This document shows positions 1 to 6,125 of a DNA stretch of 9,995 nucleotides, piece after piece; the stretch's first letter is position 1, and each line of letters starts with the position of its first letter. Position numbers and translations under genes: made by a program. The stretch spans positions 1-9,995 of the forward strand of contig PLKY01000385.1 in the NCBI GenBank assembly GCA_003140785.1, given 5' to 3'. This DNA comes from Acidobacteriaceae bacterium. Lineage in GTDB: Bacteria > Acidobacteriota > Terriglobia > Terriglobales > Acidobacteriaceae. The notes below the pieces were generated by a model. That model was not told the DNA's origin. It searched no databases and saw nothing but the letters and a program-made list of their open reading frames with translations.

Positions 1-97
1 ACTTGTAGCCGGACGGCAGTGGTTCCGGATATTGGCCGATACGGACGGAACGCACCTTGCCCGGACGAAGACCCTCCACCGAGTTCCGATAGAACAA
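1..97 (-). CDS. Possible N-terminal fragment of a minus-strand gene cut by the left edge
   Basis: On the minus strand, the frame from a TTG at 97 to the window edge stays open for 32 codons and has protein-like composition, including the stretch GLRPGKVRSVRIGQYPEPLP. The in-frame stop upstream is TGA at 107-109, so the start must lie at or below about position 106; no good ribosome binding site decides it. A second minus-strand frame, from a GTG at 122 with a purine-rich upstream stretch, is also open to the edge but looks less protein-like. I do not recognise the family. The fragment is divergent from the dehydrogenase gene at 159, so the roughly 60 bases between them would hold both promoters. 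It could equally be non-coding. Confidence 0.27.
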   Translation of the reverse strand, partial: MFYRNSVEGLRPGKVRSVRIGQYPEPLPSGYK

Positions 98-158
98 GAC
101 GATTCTTCACAGGCTTGCCCACTTTACTTCCACCGGAAAGACGCTATAGCTTGACCCT

Positions 159-968
159 ATGGCTGGCGTGTCGCTGACGATTGACGGCAAGGTCGCTCTC
201 ATTACCGGTGGGTCACGAGGCATAGGCGCTGAAACCGTGCGGTTGTTTGTCGCCGCCGGCGCGTGCGTGGTCTTCAGCTATCGGCAGGCTAAGGAACAGG
301 CGCACGCGCTGATGGCCGAGTGCGGCGGGCCCACGCGCTGCGTCGGCATCGAGCAGGAGCTGAGCACGCCGAAAGAAGGCTGGGGCCTGGTGGGTGCTGC
401 GGTCAAGGCCTTTGGCCGCCTCGACGTGCTGATCGCCAATCACGGTGTGTGGCCGTCGGAAGATGTGCCGATTGAACTGATGACCGAAGACCAGTGGCGG
501 CGCACCCTATCTGTGAATCTGGACTCGGTCTTCGGGTTGGTGCAGGCGGCGGTGACCCAGATGGAACTGCAGGGACTGCCGCCGTTGGGAGCCGACGGAA
601 CTGATGATTCCAAGGGGCACATCGTGCTGATTAGTTCGACCGCGGGCCAACGGGGTGAGGCCAACCACGCCGACTACGCCGTGACCAAAGGCGCGTTGAT
701 TAGTCTTACAAAGAGCCTGTCGAGCGAACTCGCGCCGCGCGGCATTCGCGTGAACTGCGTGGCTCCGGGCTGGGTTGCCACGGAGATGTCTGCCTCGACT
801 TTGGATGATCCCGAGCTAGGCTCGAAGATTGCCGCTGGAATTCCGGTGGGCCGAGTAGCGAGCGCTCGGGAAATTGCCGGGCCGGTGCTGTTCTTATGTA
901 CGCCACTGGCGGGATTCATCAGCGGCGAGATACTGAATGTGAATGGCGGCGCAGTTCTGGTTGGATAG
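159..968 (+). CDS. FabG-like short-chain dehydrogenase/reductase (SDR)
   Basis: A classical SDR oxidoreductase of 269 residues, expected to be a soluble cytoplasmic Rossmann-fold enzyme that oxidises or reduces an alcohol/ketone pair with NAD(P)(H). The nucleotide-binding TGGSRGIG motif lies at residues 16-23. The usual NNAG/NAG motif appears as N94-H95-G96. The catalytic Ser-Tyr-Lys set is S160, Y173 and K177, with the 13-residue Ser-Tyr spacing and YxxxK seen in FabG. The C-terminal ISGEILNVNGG segment is typical of FabG-type enzymes. The protein is about 25 residues longer than E. coli FabG, partly from an insertion near residues 136-152 before the catalytic serine. A basic residue after the second strand (FSYRQ) suggests NADP(H), but this is inference. 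The substrate cannot be told from sequence; it is not next to fatty-acid synthesis genes, so I do not call it fabG. The ATG at 159 starts just before the first beta strand. The next gene follows after 9 bases, suggesting co-transcription. Confidence 0.93.
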   Translation: MAGVSLTIDGKVALITGGSRGIGAETVRLFVAAGACVVFSYRQAKEQAHALMAECGGPTRCVGIEQELSTPKEGWGLVGAAVKAFGRLDVLIANHGVWPSEDVPIELMTEDQWRRTLSVNLDSVFGLVQAAVTQMELQGLPPLGADGTDDSKGHIVLISSTAGQRGEANHADYAVTKGALISLTKSLSSELAPRGIRVNCVAPGWVATEMSASTLDDPELGSKIAAGIPVGRVASAREIAGPVLFLCTPLAGFISGEILNVNGGAVLVG

Positions 969-977
969 GAAGTTCGG

Positions 978-1811
978 ATGAAGAGGAACGGGATTGGTTT
1001 GAGATACAAGATTGGATTGAGTTACAAGATCGGGATTGCCGCACTGGCCGCGTTGATTCTGGTCGCGCCGCGGACCACGCGCACGCAGACCGTCGACGAC
1101 GATGCCGCAAAGAACGCGCAGAAGGCGCGCTCGGCGCTGAACGCCATGGTGCAGGCGCTCGGTGGGCAGGCGTGGCTCGATATGAAGAACGAGATGCAGC
1201 AGGGACACGTGGCTGCCTTCTTTCACAGCCAGCCAGACCTTGGCACAACAGACTTATGGCAATTTCATTCCTGGCCCGATAAGGACCGTGTCGAAGTAAC
1301 CAAGCATCGCGACGTGGTCGAGTTTTACATTGGCCGGGACGGCTGGGAAGTCACCTATCGCGGCAAGAAGCCAATGCAGAAAGACCTTCTGGAAGACTAT
1401 CTCCGGCGGCGCGACCACTCGATTGAAACAGCGGTTAAAGTTTGGCTCAAAGATCCAAATACCATTCTCGTCTATGAGGGGCAGACAATGGCGGAACGCC
1501 ACATGGCCGAACAGGTGACGCTGATCTCCGCGCAAAACGAGTCAATCACCATCCAGATGGACGAACAGTCCCACCTACCGCTGCGCCGGTCGTTCCAGTG
1601 GCGCGATCCTTTGTACAAAGATAAGAACACCGACGCGGAGGAGTACGACGACTACCACACCATCGAGGGGTTCCCCACGCCGTTCAGCATCACCCGGCTC
1701 AAGAACGATGAGATCGTTCGGCAATATTACGTAACGAAAGTGGAATACAACCGGCAACTGCCGGACGACTTTTGGAACGTCGACACGGCTGCGCAAAAGA
1801 TCAAGAAGTAG
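978..1811 (+). CDS. Exported protein of unknown function, possibly outer-membrane lipoprotein-sorting-like fold
   Basis: A 277-residue protein I do not assign to a named family. The N-terminus has a basic, repeat-containing stretch (residues 1-17), then a hydrophobic core (IGIAALAALILVAP, residues 18-31), which reads as a signal peptide, so a periplasmic or envelope location is likely. There is no lipobox cysteine. The mature part alternates charged and aromatic residues and looks like the antiparallel beta-rich LolA/LolB-like proteins common in Acidobacteriota, with a GxxxFxxxRLKN-like segment (EGFPTPFSITRLKN) near residues 233-246 and a C-terminal DDFWNV. That fold suggestion is inference from general appearance only. 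The start is set by AGGAAG at 968-973, overlapping the stop region of the upstream dehydrogenase gene, so the pair is probably an operon with translational coupling. No terminator is obvious after the stop at 1811. Confidence 0.8.
   Translation: MKRNGIGLRYKIGLSYKIGIAALAALILVAPRTTRTQTVDDDAAKNAQKARSALNAMVQALGGQAWLDMKNEMQQGHVAAFFHSQPDLGTTDLWQFHSWPDKDRVEVTKHRDVVEFYIGRDGWEVTYRGKKPMQKDLLEDYLRRRDHSIETAVKVWLKDPNTILVYEGQTMAERHMAEQVTLISAQNESITIQMDEQSHLPLRRSFQWRDPLYKDKNTDAEEYDDYHTIEGFPTPFSITRLKNDEIVRQYYVTKVEYNRQLPDDFWNVDTAAQKIKK
993..1028 (+). repeat. 18-base tandem duplication inside the signal-peptide coding region
   Basis: Two adjacent 18-base units (993-1010 and 1011-1028) match at 16 of 18 positions. 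They encode IGLRYK followed by IGLSYK, and a third partial unit, IGI, runs into the hydrophobic core. The repeat is in frame and lengthens the basic n-region of the predicted signal peptide by six residues. Confidence 0.85.
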
Positions 1812-1913
1812 GTTTCACCCGGACATCGAAAGCTGCTGCAACTTAGTCTCCCCAGGGCCGTAACCGTAGATAATTAGAAATAAATTCGCCCGATCTTCGC
1901 CGAAGTAACCTCC

Positions 1914-1933
1914 GGTGCAATGAACCGTGCACC
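1914..1933. repeat. Inverted repeat (6-base arms)
   Basis: GGTGCA at 1914-1919 and TGCACC at 1928-1933 are perfect inverted arms around an 8-base loop. There is no T-run after it, so it is not a standard intrinsic terminator. It could be an operator or a weak hairpin at the end of the upstream transcript. Confidence 0.4.
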
Positions 1934-2005
1934 TCTGGGCTAATAGTTGCCATCCACCTCAGCAGCTCTCCTCAGTGCGCGCTAAATCGATAAAATTAAC
2001 GCTTC

Positions 2006-2012
2006 TATATAA
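2006..2012 (+). promoter_or_regulatory. Candidate -10 box upstream of the mini-ORF/EAL transcript
   Basis: TATATAA sits in the AT-richest part of this intergenic region, 18 bases before the ATG of the first mini-ORF. I see no convincing -35 hexamer at 16-18 bases, so this rests on the -10-like sequence alone. Confidence 0.3.
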
Positions 2013-2029
2013 CACTCAGGTTGTAGGTT

Positions 2030-2122
2030 ATGGCTAAATGGTTTCTTGCGCTTTGCTTACACATCGGAAAGAATGGGAATCGCTGTCGAAAGATTGAAAG
2101 GGCTGTGCGGGCTTCCTTCTGA
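2030..2122 (+). CDS. Possible 30-residue small protein or leader peptide
   Basis: An ATG-initiated frame of 30 codons starts shortly after a promoter-like AT-rich patch. The peptide opens with a hydrophobic segment (MAKWFLALCLHIG) and then turns strongly basic (residues 14-28 contain several Lys/Arg and one Cys). The upstream ribosome binding site is weak (TAGG). Its TGA overlaps the ATG of a 12-codon frame (2122-2160), whose own TGA overlaps the possible TTG start of the EAL gene. No homologue is recognised. It may be chance, a leader peptide, or a small membrane-interacting protein. Confidence 0.3.
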   Translation: MAKWFLALCLHIGKNGNRCRKIERAVRASF

Positions 2123-2156
2123 TGGTTGTTGTGGCACCTATTGGGCGTTGGTTTAG

Positions 2157-3704
2157 TTGAAGCGGTTACCCATGGCACTCCCAAATTTTGACCCGATCCC
2201 GAGGTCCGACGAGTTCAGCAAGTCGAGACGGCGCGGAGGCTCGCGCTCCGAGTGGATTGGATCAACCGTCAACCCCGAAGCAGAATCGGGTCTTCCGGAT
2301 CAGAACAACAATTCCCTGGACGAAGATTTGCGCAGGCAGATGCTTGCGTATGCGCAACGCCACGACATTCAGACAGGCCTTCTGAATTATCAAGCGTTCC
2401 AGGAGTCGCTGGGATGGCTATTGAAGGAGAGACGGGAAAGCCAGGAAGTCGTGCTGCTCTGGATCGACATTCTGAACCTGCGCAAAGAATTTTCACTTTG
2501 GGGAAGCGCGGGAACCGATGCGCTGGTGCGTCATATTGCAGCTGCCTTGCGCAATGTGGTGGGGCCCGATGCTGTACTTGGCCGCTTCAGCGGCCGCTGT
2601 TTCCTCATCTCCATGCACGGGTCGAAATTCAATGCACATTCGCGGAGGCGCATTCAAGCCATCGTGGATGCGATTACGCCCATGAACTTCGGTGGCTCTG
2701 AAATGAAGCCGGAGACCGCCGCGGGTGTGGCGTTCTTTCCCACGGACGCTTCAACGACAGAAGATCTGGTCCGCTTCGCGAGCCTCGCAGCCAGCCGCGC
2801 CGCACAAGTCAGAAGCGAGACGGTCGTCTCGTTTAATGCCGGCATGAACAGCCTGGTCATTCACGATCATCGGCTGGAAACGGAGATGCGCAAGGGACTC
2901 GACCAGGGCCAGTTCAGCATCCACTACCAGCCACTGATCGACCTGGCAACGGGGCAGATTGCCGGCGCTGAAGCCTTGATGCGCTGGAACCATCCAGAGT
3001 GGGGCAATGTCGCTCCCAATGAATTTATTCCTGTGGCCGAGCGCTCCGATTTGATCCATCGGATTTTTGACCTCAGTCTGAGAACCGCACTGGCTGACGC
3101 TGAATGCTGGCGCGCTCAGGGCATTGCGCCTCCGCTGATCACGGTGAATGTATCCGCCGCGAATATGAGGGCAGAGGGATTCAATTATCTGGTGCGCCGA
3201 GTCCTCGCCGAGTACTCCATTGCACCCACGGAACTTGAAATGGAAGTTACGGAGTCCCTTCTGTTCGAAGACGAGGAGCTTTTCGTTTCGCGCGTGCGCC
3301 AATTGAAGGCCATCGGTTTGCGGGTCAGTATCGATGACTTCGGCACGCGGTATACGGGGTTCAACGCTCTCAAGAAACTGCCGATTGACACCATGAAGAT
3401 CGACAAATGCTTCATCCGCGGTATTCATCAGTCGCACGATATGCGGGCGCTTTGCGAGACCATCGTGGCCATGGCACGGCAGATGAAGCTGCAGACAGTT
3501 GCCGAAGGCATTGAAGAACTGGGCGAACTGGACGTGGTCCGCCGTATCGGCTGCAATGTTGGGCAGGGCTATCTTTTTCGGCGTCCGGTGCCGCAGTCGG
3601 AATTCACCGACCTGCTGCGCATATGGCCTCAGCAGATGAAGAGTTGGGCCTCTGGTGCCGATCGCGAGTTGAGCCAGGACGATTTTCTGCAGCGCGGCGC
3701 GTAG
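2157..3704 (+). CDS. Degenerate GGDEF plus EAL domain protein, probable c-di-GMP phosphodiesterase
   Basis: A 515-residue cytoplasmic protein with no membrane segment. Residues 1-60 are polar and probably disordered. Residues about 65-230 form a GGDEF domain whose signature is SGRCF (145-149) instead of GGDEF, and the metal-binding region is altered, so it should not make c-di-GMP. Residues about 245-500 form an EAL domain with the expected catalytic set: E272-A-L, N331, E363 (EVTE), D393-D394, K414, E453 (AEGIE) and Q470 (QGYLF). It is therefore likely to hydrolyse c-di-GMP to pGpG, perhaps with the GGDEF-like part as a regulatory domain. One oddity is DDFGTRYTGF, where most active EAL domains have DDFGTGYSSL. 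The TTG at 2157 directly follows an in-frame TAG (2154-2156). An ATG at 2172, with GAAGCGG upstream, is an equally good or better start and would give 510 residues. It lies upstream of the lipid A operon but is probably transcribed separately. Confidence 0.93.
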   Translation: MKRLPMALPNFDPIPRSDEFSKSRRRGGSRSEWIGSTVNPEAESGLPDQNNNSLDEDLRRQMLAYAQRHDIQTGLLNYQAFQESLGWLLKERRESQEVVLLWIDILNLRKEFSLWGSAGTDALVRHIAAALRNVVGPDAVLGRFSGRCFLISMHGSKFNAHSRRRIQAIVDAITPMNFGGSEMKPETAAGVAFFPTDASTTEDLVRFASLAASRAAQVRSETVVSFNAGMNSLVIHDHRLETEMRKGLDQGQFSIHYQPLIDLATGQIAGAEALMRWNHPEWGNVAPNEFIPVAERSDLIHRIFDLSLRTALADAECWRAQGIAPPLITVNVSAANMRAEGFNYLVRRVLAEYSIAPTELEMEVTESLLFEDEELFVSRVRQLKAIGLRVSIDDFGTRYTGFNALKKLPIDTMKIDKCFIRGIHQSHDMRALCETIVAMARQMKLQTVAEGIEELGELDVVRRIGCNVGQGYLFRRPVPQSEFTDLLRIWPQQMKSWASGADRELSQDDFLQRGA

Positions 3705-3737
3705 GTTCGCCCGCGAAGTCCTACCCAAGCCTTTCGT

Positions 3738-3743
3738 TATAAT
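3738..3743 (+). promoter_or_regulatory. Candidate -10 box for the fabZ-lpxA-lpxI operon
   Basis: A perfect TATAAT lies 48 bases before the fabZ ATG in the 87-base gap after the EAL gene. The -35 position at 17 bases (3715-3720, GAAGTC) is poor, so the promoter may be activator-dependent or non-standard. No intrinsic terminator for the upstream gene is visible in this gap. Confidence 0.5.
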
Positions 3744-3791
3744 CCTGACGAGCGCAATGCAGCACGCCCGCACGCTGTCTGGAGCCAGAGA

Positions 3792-4310
3792 ATGACGTTC
3801 GACATCCAGGGAATCCTGGAATTTCTGCCGCATCGCTACCCATTCCTGCTTATCGACCGAATCGTTGAGTTTGAACCGACGAAGCGCCTTGTCGCCATCA
3901 AGAATGTCACCATTAACGAACCGTTTTTTCAGGGTCATTTTCCCGGCTACCCCATCATGCCGGGAGTGCTCGTGGTGGAGGCGATGGCGCAGGCTGGCGG
4001 CATCATCATGATGGCGGAGATGCCCAATCGGCATGAAAAGCTGGTCGTGTTCACGGGAATCGAACGAGCCAAGTTCAGGCGGCCGGTCACGCCCGGCGAT
4101 CAGATTCGCATCGAGGTGGAAGTGCTGTCATTCCGAACGCGCGCAGGCCGCATCCAGGGCAGGGCAACGGTGGATGGAAAACTGGCCTGTGAAGCAACGT
4201 TGACCTGCCAGGTTGTACCGCGCGAGCGCGGAAAGCGTGCCGACGATGATCCCTCTTCAGACGCGCCTTCGGAGGAGGACAAAGCTCCGGTAACGGTGGA
4301 AGTCGAGTGA
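3792..4310 (+). CDS. fabZ: 3-hydroxyacyl-[acyl-carrier-protein] dehydratase FabZ
   Basis: FabZ dehydrates (3R)-3-hydroxyacyl-ACP to trans-2-enoyl-ACP in fatty acid elongation and competes with LpxA for the same hydroxyacyl-ACP pool. The hot-dog fold signature is clear: LPHRYPFLLIDR at residues 12-23, and GHFPGYPIMPG at 48-58 with catalytic H49, followed by E63 in VVEAMAQ. The core ends near residue 144. An extra, mostly acidic tail of about 28 residues (145-172, rich in Asp, Glu, Ser and Pro) makes the protein 172 residues, longer than most FabZ proteins of about 140-160. GGAG at 3781-3784 precedes the ATG. The stop codon overlaps the lpxA start by four bases (GTGA), implying translational coupling. 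The fabZ-lpxA neighbourhood is the usual one in Gram-negative bacteria and supports the name. Confidence 0.96.
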   Translation: MTFDIQGILEFLPHRYPFLLIDRIVEFEPTKRLVAIKNVTINEPFFQGHFPGYPIMPGVLVVEAMAQAGGIIMMAEMPNRHEKLVVFTGIERAKFRRPVTPGDQIRIEVEVLSFRTRAGRIQGRATVDGKLACEATLTCQVVPRERGKRADDDPSSDAPSEEDKAPVTVEVE

Positions 4311-5077
4311 GCATTCATCCGAGCGCGGTCATCGCTCCCGGAGCCGTGGTGCCCGCTTCCTGCACAGTCGGACCCTATTCCACCATTGGACCGGACGTGG
4401 TTCTCGACGAAGAGTGCGTGCTGATATCGCACGTGGTTTTGGATGGACGTACGAGGATCGGCAAGCGCAACATGTTTTATCCGTTCGGCGCGATTGGCGT
4501 GGCTCCGCAGGATTTGAAATACAAAGGTGAGCCCACCGAAACCGTCATCGGCGACGACAACACCATTCGCGAGTGCGTCACCATCAGCCGCGGTACAGAG
4601 GGCGGAGGCGGACTGACGCGCATCGGTTCCGGCAATTTGCTGATGGCCTATGTGCATATCGGCCACGACAGCATCGTGGGGAACCACTGCATTCTGGCCA
4701 ATGCGGCAACGTTGGCGGGCCACGTGGTCATTGAGGATTACGCCAGTGTGGGCGCGTTCAGTCCCGTGCACCAGCATTGCACCGTTGGACAATACGCCTT
4801 CATCGGCGGCGGAACGATCGTGACTCAGGATGTGCTGCCGTTTTCGCTGACCTCTTCGCGGCGCGAAAACAAGGCCTTCGGCATTAATAAAGTCGGCTTG
4901 ACGCGGCGTGGCTTTTCGCCGGAGCGGCTGCAGACGCTGCAGAAGGCCTTCCGTACACTGCTGGCGGCCAAGCTCAACACCACGCAGGCGCTCGAAAAGA
5001 TCAAGGCTATGGAAGGCGAGGATGCAGCGATCCTGGCGACATTTGTCGAGCGAAGCCAGCGGGGGATTATCAAGTAA
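4307..5077 (+). CDS. lpxA: UDP-N-acetylglucosamine O-acyltransferase LpxA
   Basis: LpxA catalyses the first step of lipid A synthesis, moving a 3-hydroxyacyl chain from ACP to the 3-OH of UDP-GlcNAc in the cytoplasm. The protein has 256 residues (E. coli 262), an N-terminal left-handed beta-helix of hexapeptide repeats, and a C-terminal helical part. It retains the diagnostic stretches DLKYKGEPTETVIGD and RGTEGGGGLTRIG. H117 and H120 in VHIGHD align with E. coli H122 and catalytic H125; HQ at 155-156 aligns with H160-Q161. G168 aligns with E. coli G173, the acyl-chain ruler residue; a glycine there suggests a long chain such as C14, but this is inference. The start is a GTG inside the fabZ stop region (GTGA overlap); no ATG fits better. 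Between LpxA and LpxI the pathway also needs LpxC and LpxD, which are not in this window. Confidence 0.96.
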   Translation: MSIHPSAVIAPGAVVPASCTVGPYSTIGPDVVLDEECVLISHVVLDGRTRIGKRNMFYPFGAIGVAPQDLKYKGEPTETVIGDDNTIRECVTISRGTEGGGGLTRIGSGNLLMAYVHIGHDSIVGNHCILANAATLAGHVVIEDYASVGAFSPVHQHCTVGQYAFIGGGTIVTQDVLPFSLTSSRRENKAFGINKVGLTRRGFSPERLQTLQKAFRTLLAAKLNTTQALEKIKAMEGEDAAILATFVERSQRGIIK

Positions 5078-5151
5078 GGCGCTCCCGCGCTTCTTTCGCC
5101 GGAAGCACCTCATTTCGTCGTCGGCCGCTTCACAGAGGAGATCGTGGGTAA

Positions 5152-6036
5152 ATGAAACTCGGCCTCATCGCCGGAAACGGCCGCTTTCCCTTCCTTCTGC
5201 TCGATGCAGCACGAGCGCAGGGCTTTGCTGTTACGGTTGCGGCTATCCGCGAAGAGACCGATCCCGAGATCAATCACCGCGCCGCCAGCGACGAACGCAT
5301 CACGGTTCACTGGCTTTCGCTCGGGGAATTATCGCGGCTGATCGAGGTCTTTCATAAAGAAGGCGTCTCGATGGCCGTGATGGCCGGGCAAGTGAAGCAC
5401 AAGCAGATTTTCTCAAGCATCCGGCCGGACTGGCGGCTGGCCAAGCTGCTGCTCAATCTGCGCTCGCGCAATACGGACATGCTGCTGGGAGCGGTTGCGA
5501 AGGTGCTCGGCGACGAAGGCATCGAGTTGATCAGCTCGACCGCGTTCCTTGAGCCTCTGCTGGCGCAGGAAGGGATATTGACGGAACGCGCGCCCGACGA
5601 AGAGGAGCGGAAGAACATCGACTACGGTATGAGCGTGGCAAAGGCTGTCGCGGGATTCGATATTGGCCAGACGGTGGTTGTGGCCGCGCAAGCCTGCGTC
5701 GCCGTCGAGGCAATGGAGGGCACCGATGCTGCAATTGAGCGCGCGGGCAAGCTGATGCAGTCGCTCGATGAGGACGATTCTGCTGGGCCTTCAACACGGA
5801 TTGCCACGCCGGCGACAACGCTCGAGCGGCGCTTGACGGTAATCAAAGTGGCGAAGCCGAATCAGGATATGCGCTTCGACGTGCCCGTCATCGGCATTCG
5901 AACCGTGGAAACCATGATCCGGGCTGGCGCAACCTGCCTGTCGGTCGAAGCCGGGCGCACGCTGCTCTTCGATCGGGAGGCAATGCTGAAGCGCGCCAAT
6001 CAGGCGGGCATTGCCATTGTGGCCACCCACCGCTGA
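5152..6036 (+). CDS. lpxI: UDP-2,3-diacylglucosamine pyrophosphatase LpxI
   Basis: LpxI hydrolyses UDP-2,3-diacylglucosamine to lipid X (2,3-diacylglucosamine 1-phosphate) and UMP, the fourth step of lipid A synthesis. It replaces the unrelated LpxH of E. coli. The 294 residues cover the family (formerly DUF1009). The N-terminal domain begins MKLGLIAGNGRFPFLLLDAA, a typical LpxI opening with GNG, and continues with MAGQVKHKQIF near residues 82-92. The C-terminal domain carries the conserved VAKPNQDMRFDVPVIG segment (about 233-248) with D239 and D243 as candidate catalytic or metal-related acids, then ETMIRAGATCLSVEAGRTLL. The ATG at 5152 follows GAGGAG at 5135-5140. It sits 74 bases after lpxA on the same strand with no terminator between, so it is very probably in the same operon. 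An LpxH-type gene is not seen here. Confidence 0.94.
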   Translation: MKLGLIAGNGRFPFLLLDAARAQGFAVTVAAIREETDPEINHRAASDERITVHWLSLGELSRLIEVFHKEGVSMAVMAGQVKHKQIFSSIRPDWRLAKLLLNLRSRNTDMLLGAVAKVLGDEGIELISSTAFLEPLLAQEGILTERAPDEEERKNIDYGMSVAKAVAGFDIGQTVVVAAQACVAVEAMEGTDAAIERAGKLMQSLDEDDSAGPSTRIATPATTLERRLTVIKVAKPNQDMRFDVPVIGIRTVETMIRAGATCLSVEAGRTLLFDREAMLKRANQAGIAIVATHR

Positions 6037-6042
6037 TACTGT

Positions 6043-6072
6043 GTTCGGACACTCAGGCTCTTTAACCCGAAC
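6043..6072. repeat. Inverted repeat in the lpxI-peroxiredoxin gap
   Basis: GTTCGG at 6043-6048 and CCGAAC at 6067-6072 are inverted around an 18-base spacer, and a smaller GTGT-TCGG-ACAC hairpin overlaps the left arm. No T-run follows. It may be an operator for the peroxiredoxin gene or a weak end-of-transcript hairpin for lpxI. Confidence 0.35.
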
Positions 6073-6114
6073 TTAACAGAGTCATCCTGGGCTCCATCCC
6101 CGTCTTATTCAAAT

Positions 6115-6119
6115 GGAGG
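6115..6119 (+). promoter_or_regulatory. Strong ribosome binding site deciding the peroxiredoxin GTG start
   Basis: GGAGG lies six bases before the GTG at 6126. No ATG in frame nearby would preserve the signal peptide, so this site fixes the start. Confidence 0.85.
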
Positions 6120-6125
6120 TTCCTC

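Larger units (their letters stand above)
1812..2156. other. 345-base intergenic region upstream of the EAL-domain gene
   Basis: No long gene lies here. Its contents are a short inverted repeat at 1914-1933, a locally AT-rich stretch around 1980-2015 with a TATATAA-like box at 2006-2012, and two consecutive mini-ORFs (2030-2122 and 2122-2160) that overlap each other and the start of the next gene. I looked for a c-di-GMP riboswitch, because the downstream gene has an EAL domain, and saw no recognisable GEMM-type core. The region is long enough to hold the promoter and a regulated leader. Confidence 0.6.

Noticed and set aside
896..1282. Plus-strand open frame overlapping the dehydrogenase and the exported protein
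   Set aside because: It is out of frame with both supported genes, has an Arg-rich composition typical of shadow frames, and would overlap the real start at 978.
1812..2156. c-di-GMP riboswitch upstream of the EAL gene
   Set aside because: No GEMM-like conserved core or paired helices could be recognised by eye; only a short unrelated hairpin is present.
2751..4034. Long minus-strand open frame of about 427 codons opposite the EAL gene and fabZ
   Set aside because: It spans two well-recognised plus-strand genes and the gap between them, has no recognisable domain and is explained by GC-rich codon use on the other strand.
4100..5113. Minus-strand open frame of about 337 codons opposite fabZ and lpxA
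   Set aside because: The plus-strand LpxA is unambiguous throughout, and the antisense product is His/Arg/Gln-rich with no family likeness.
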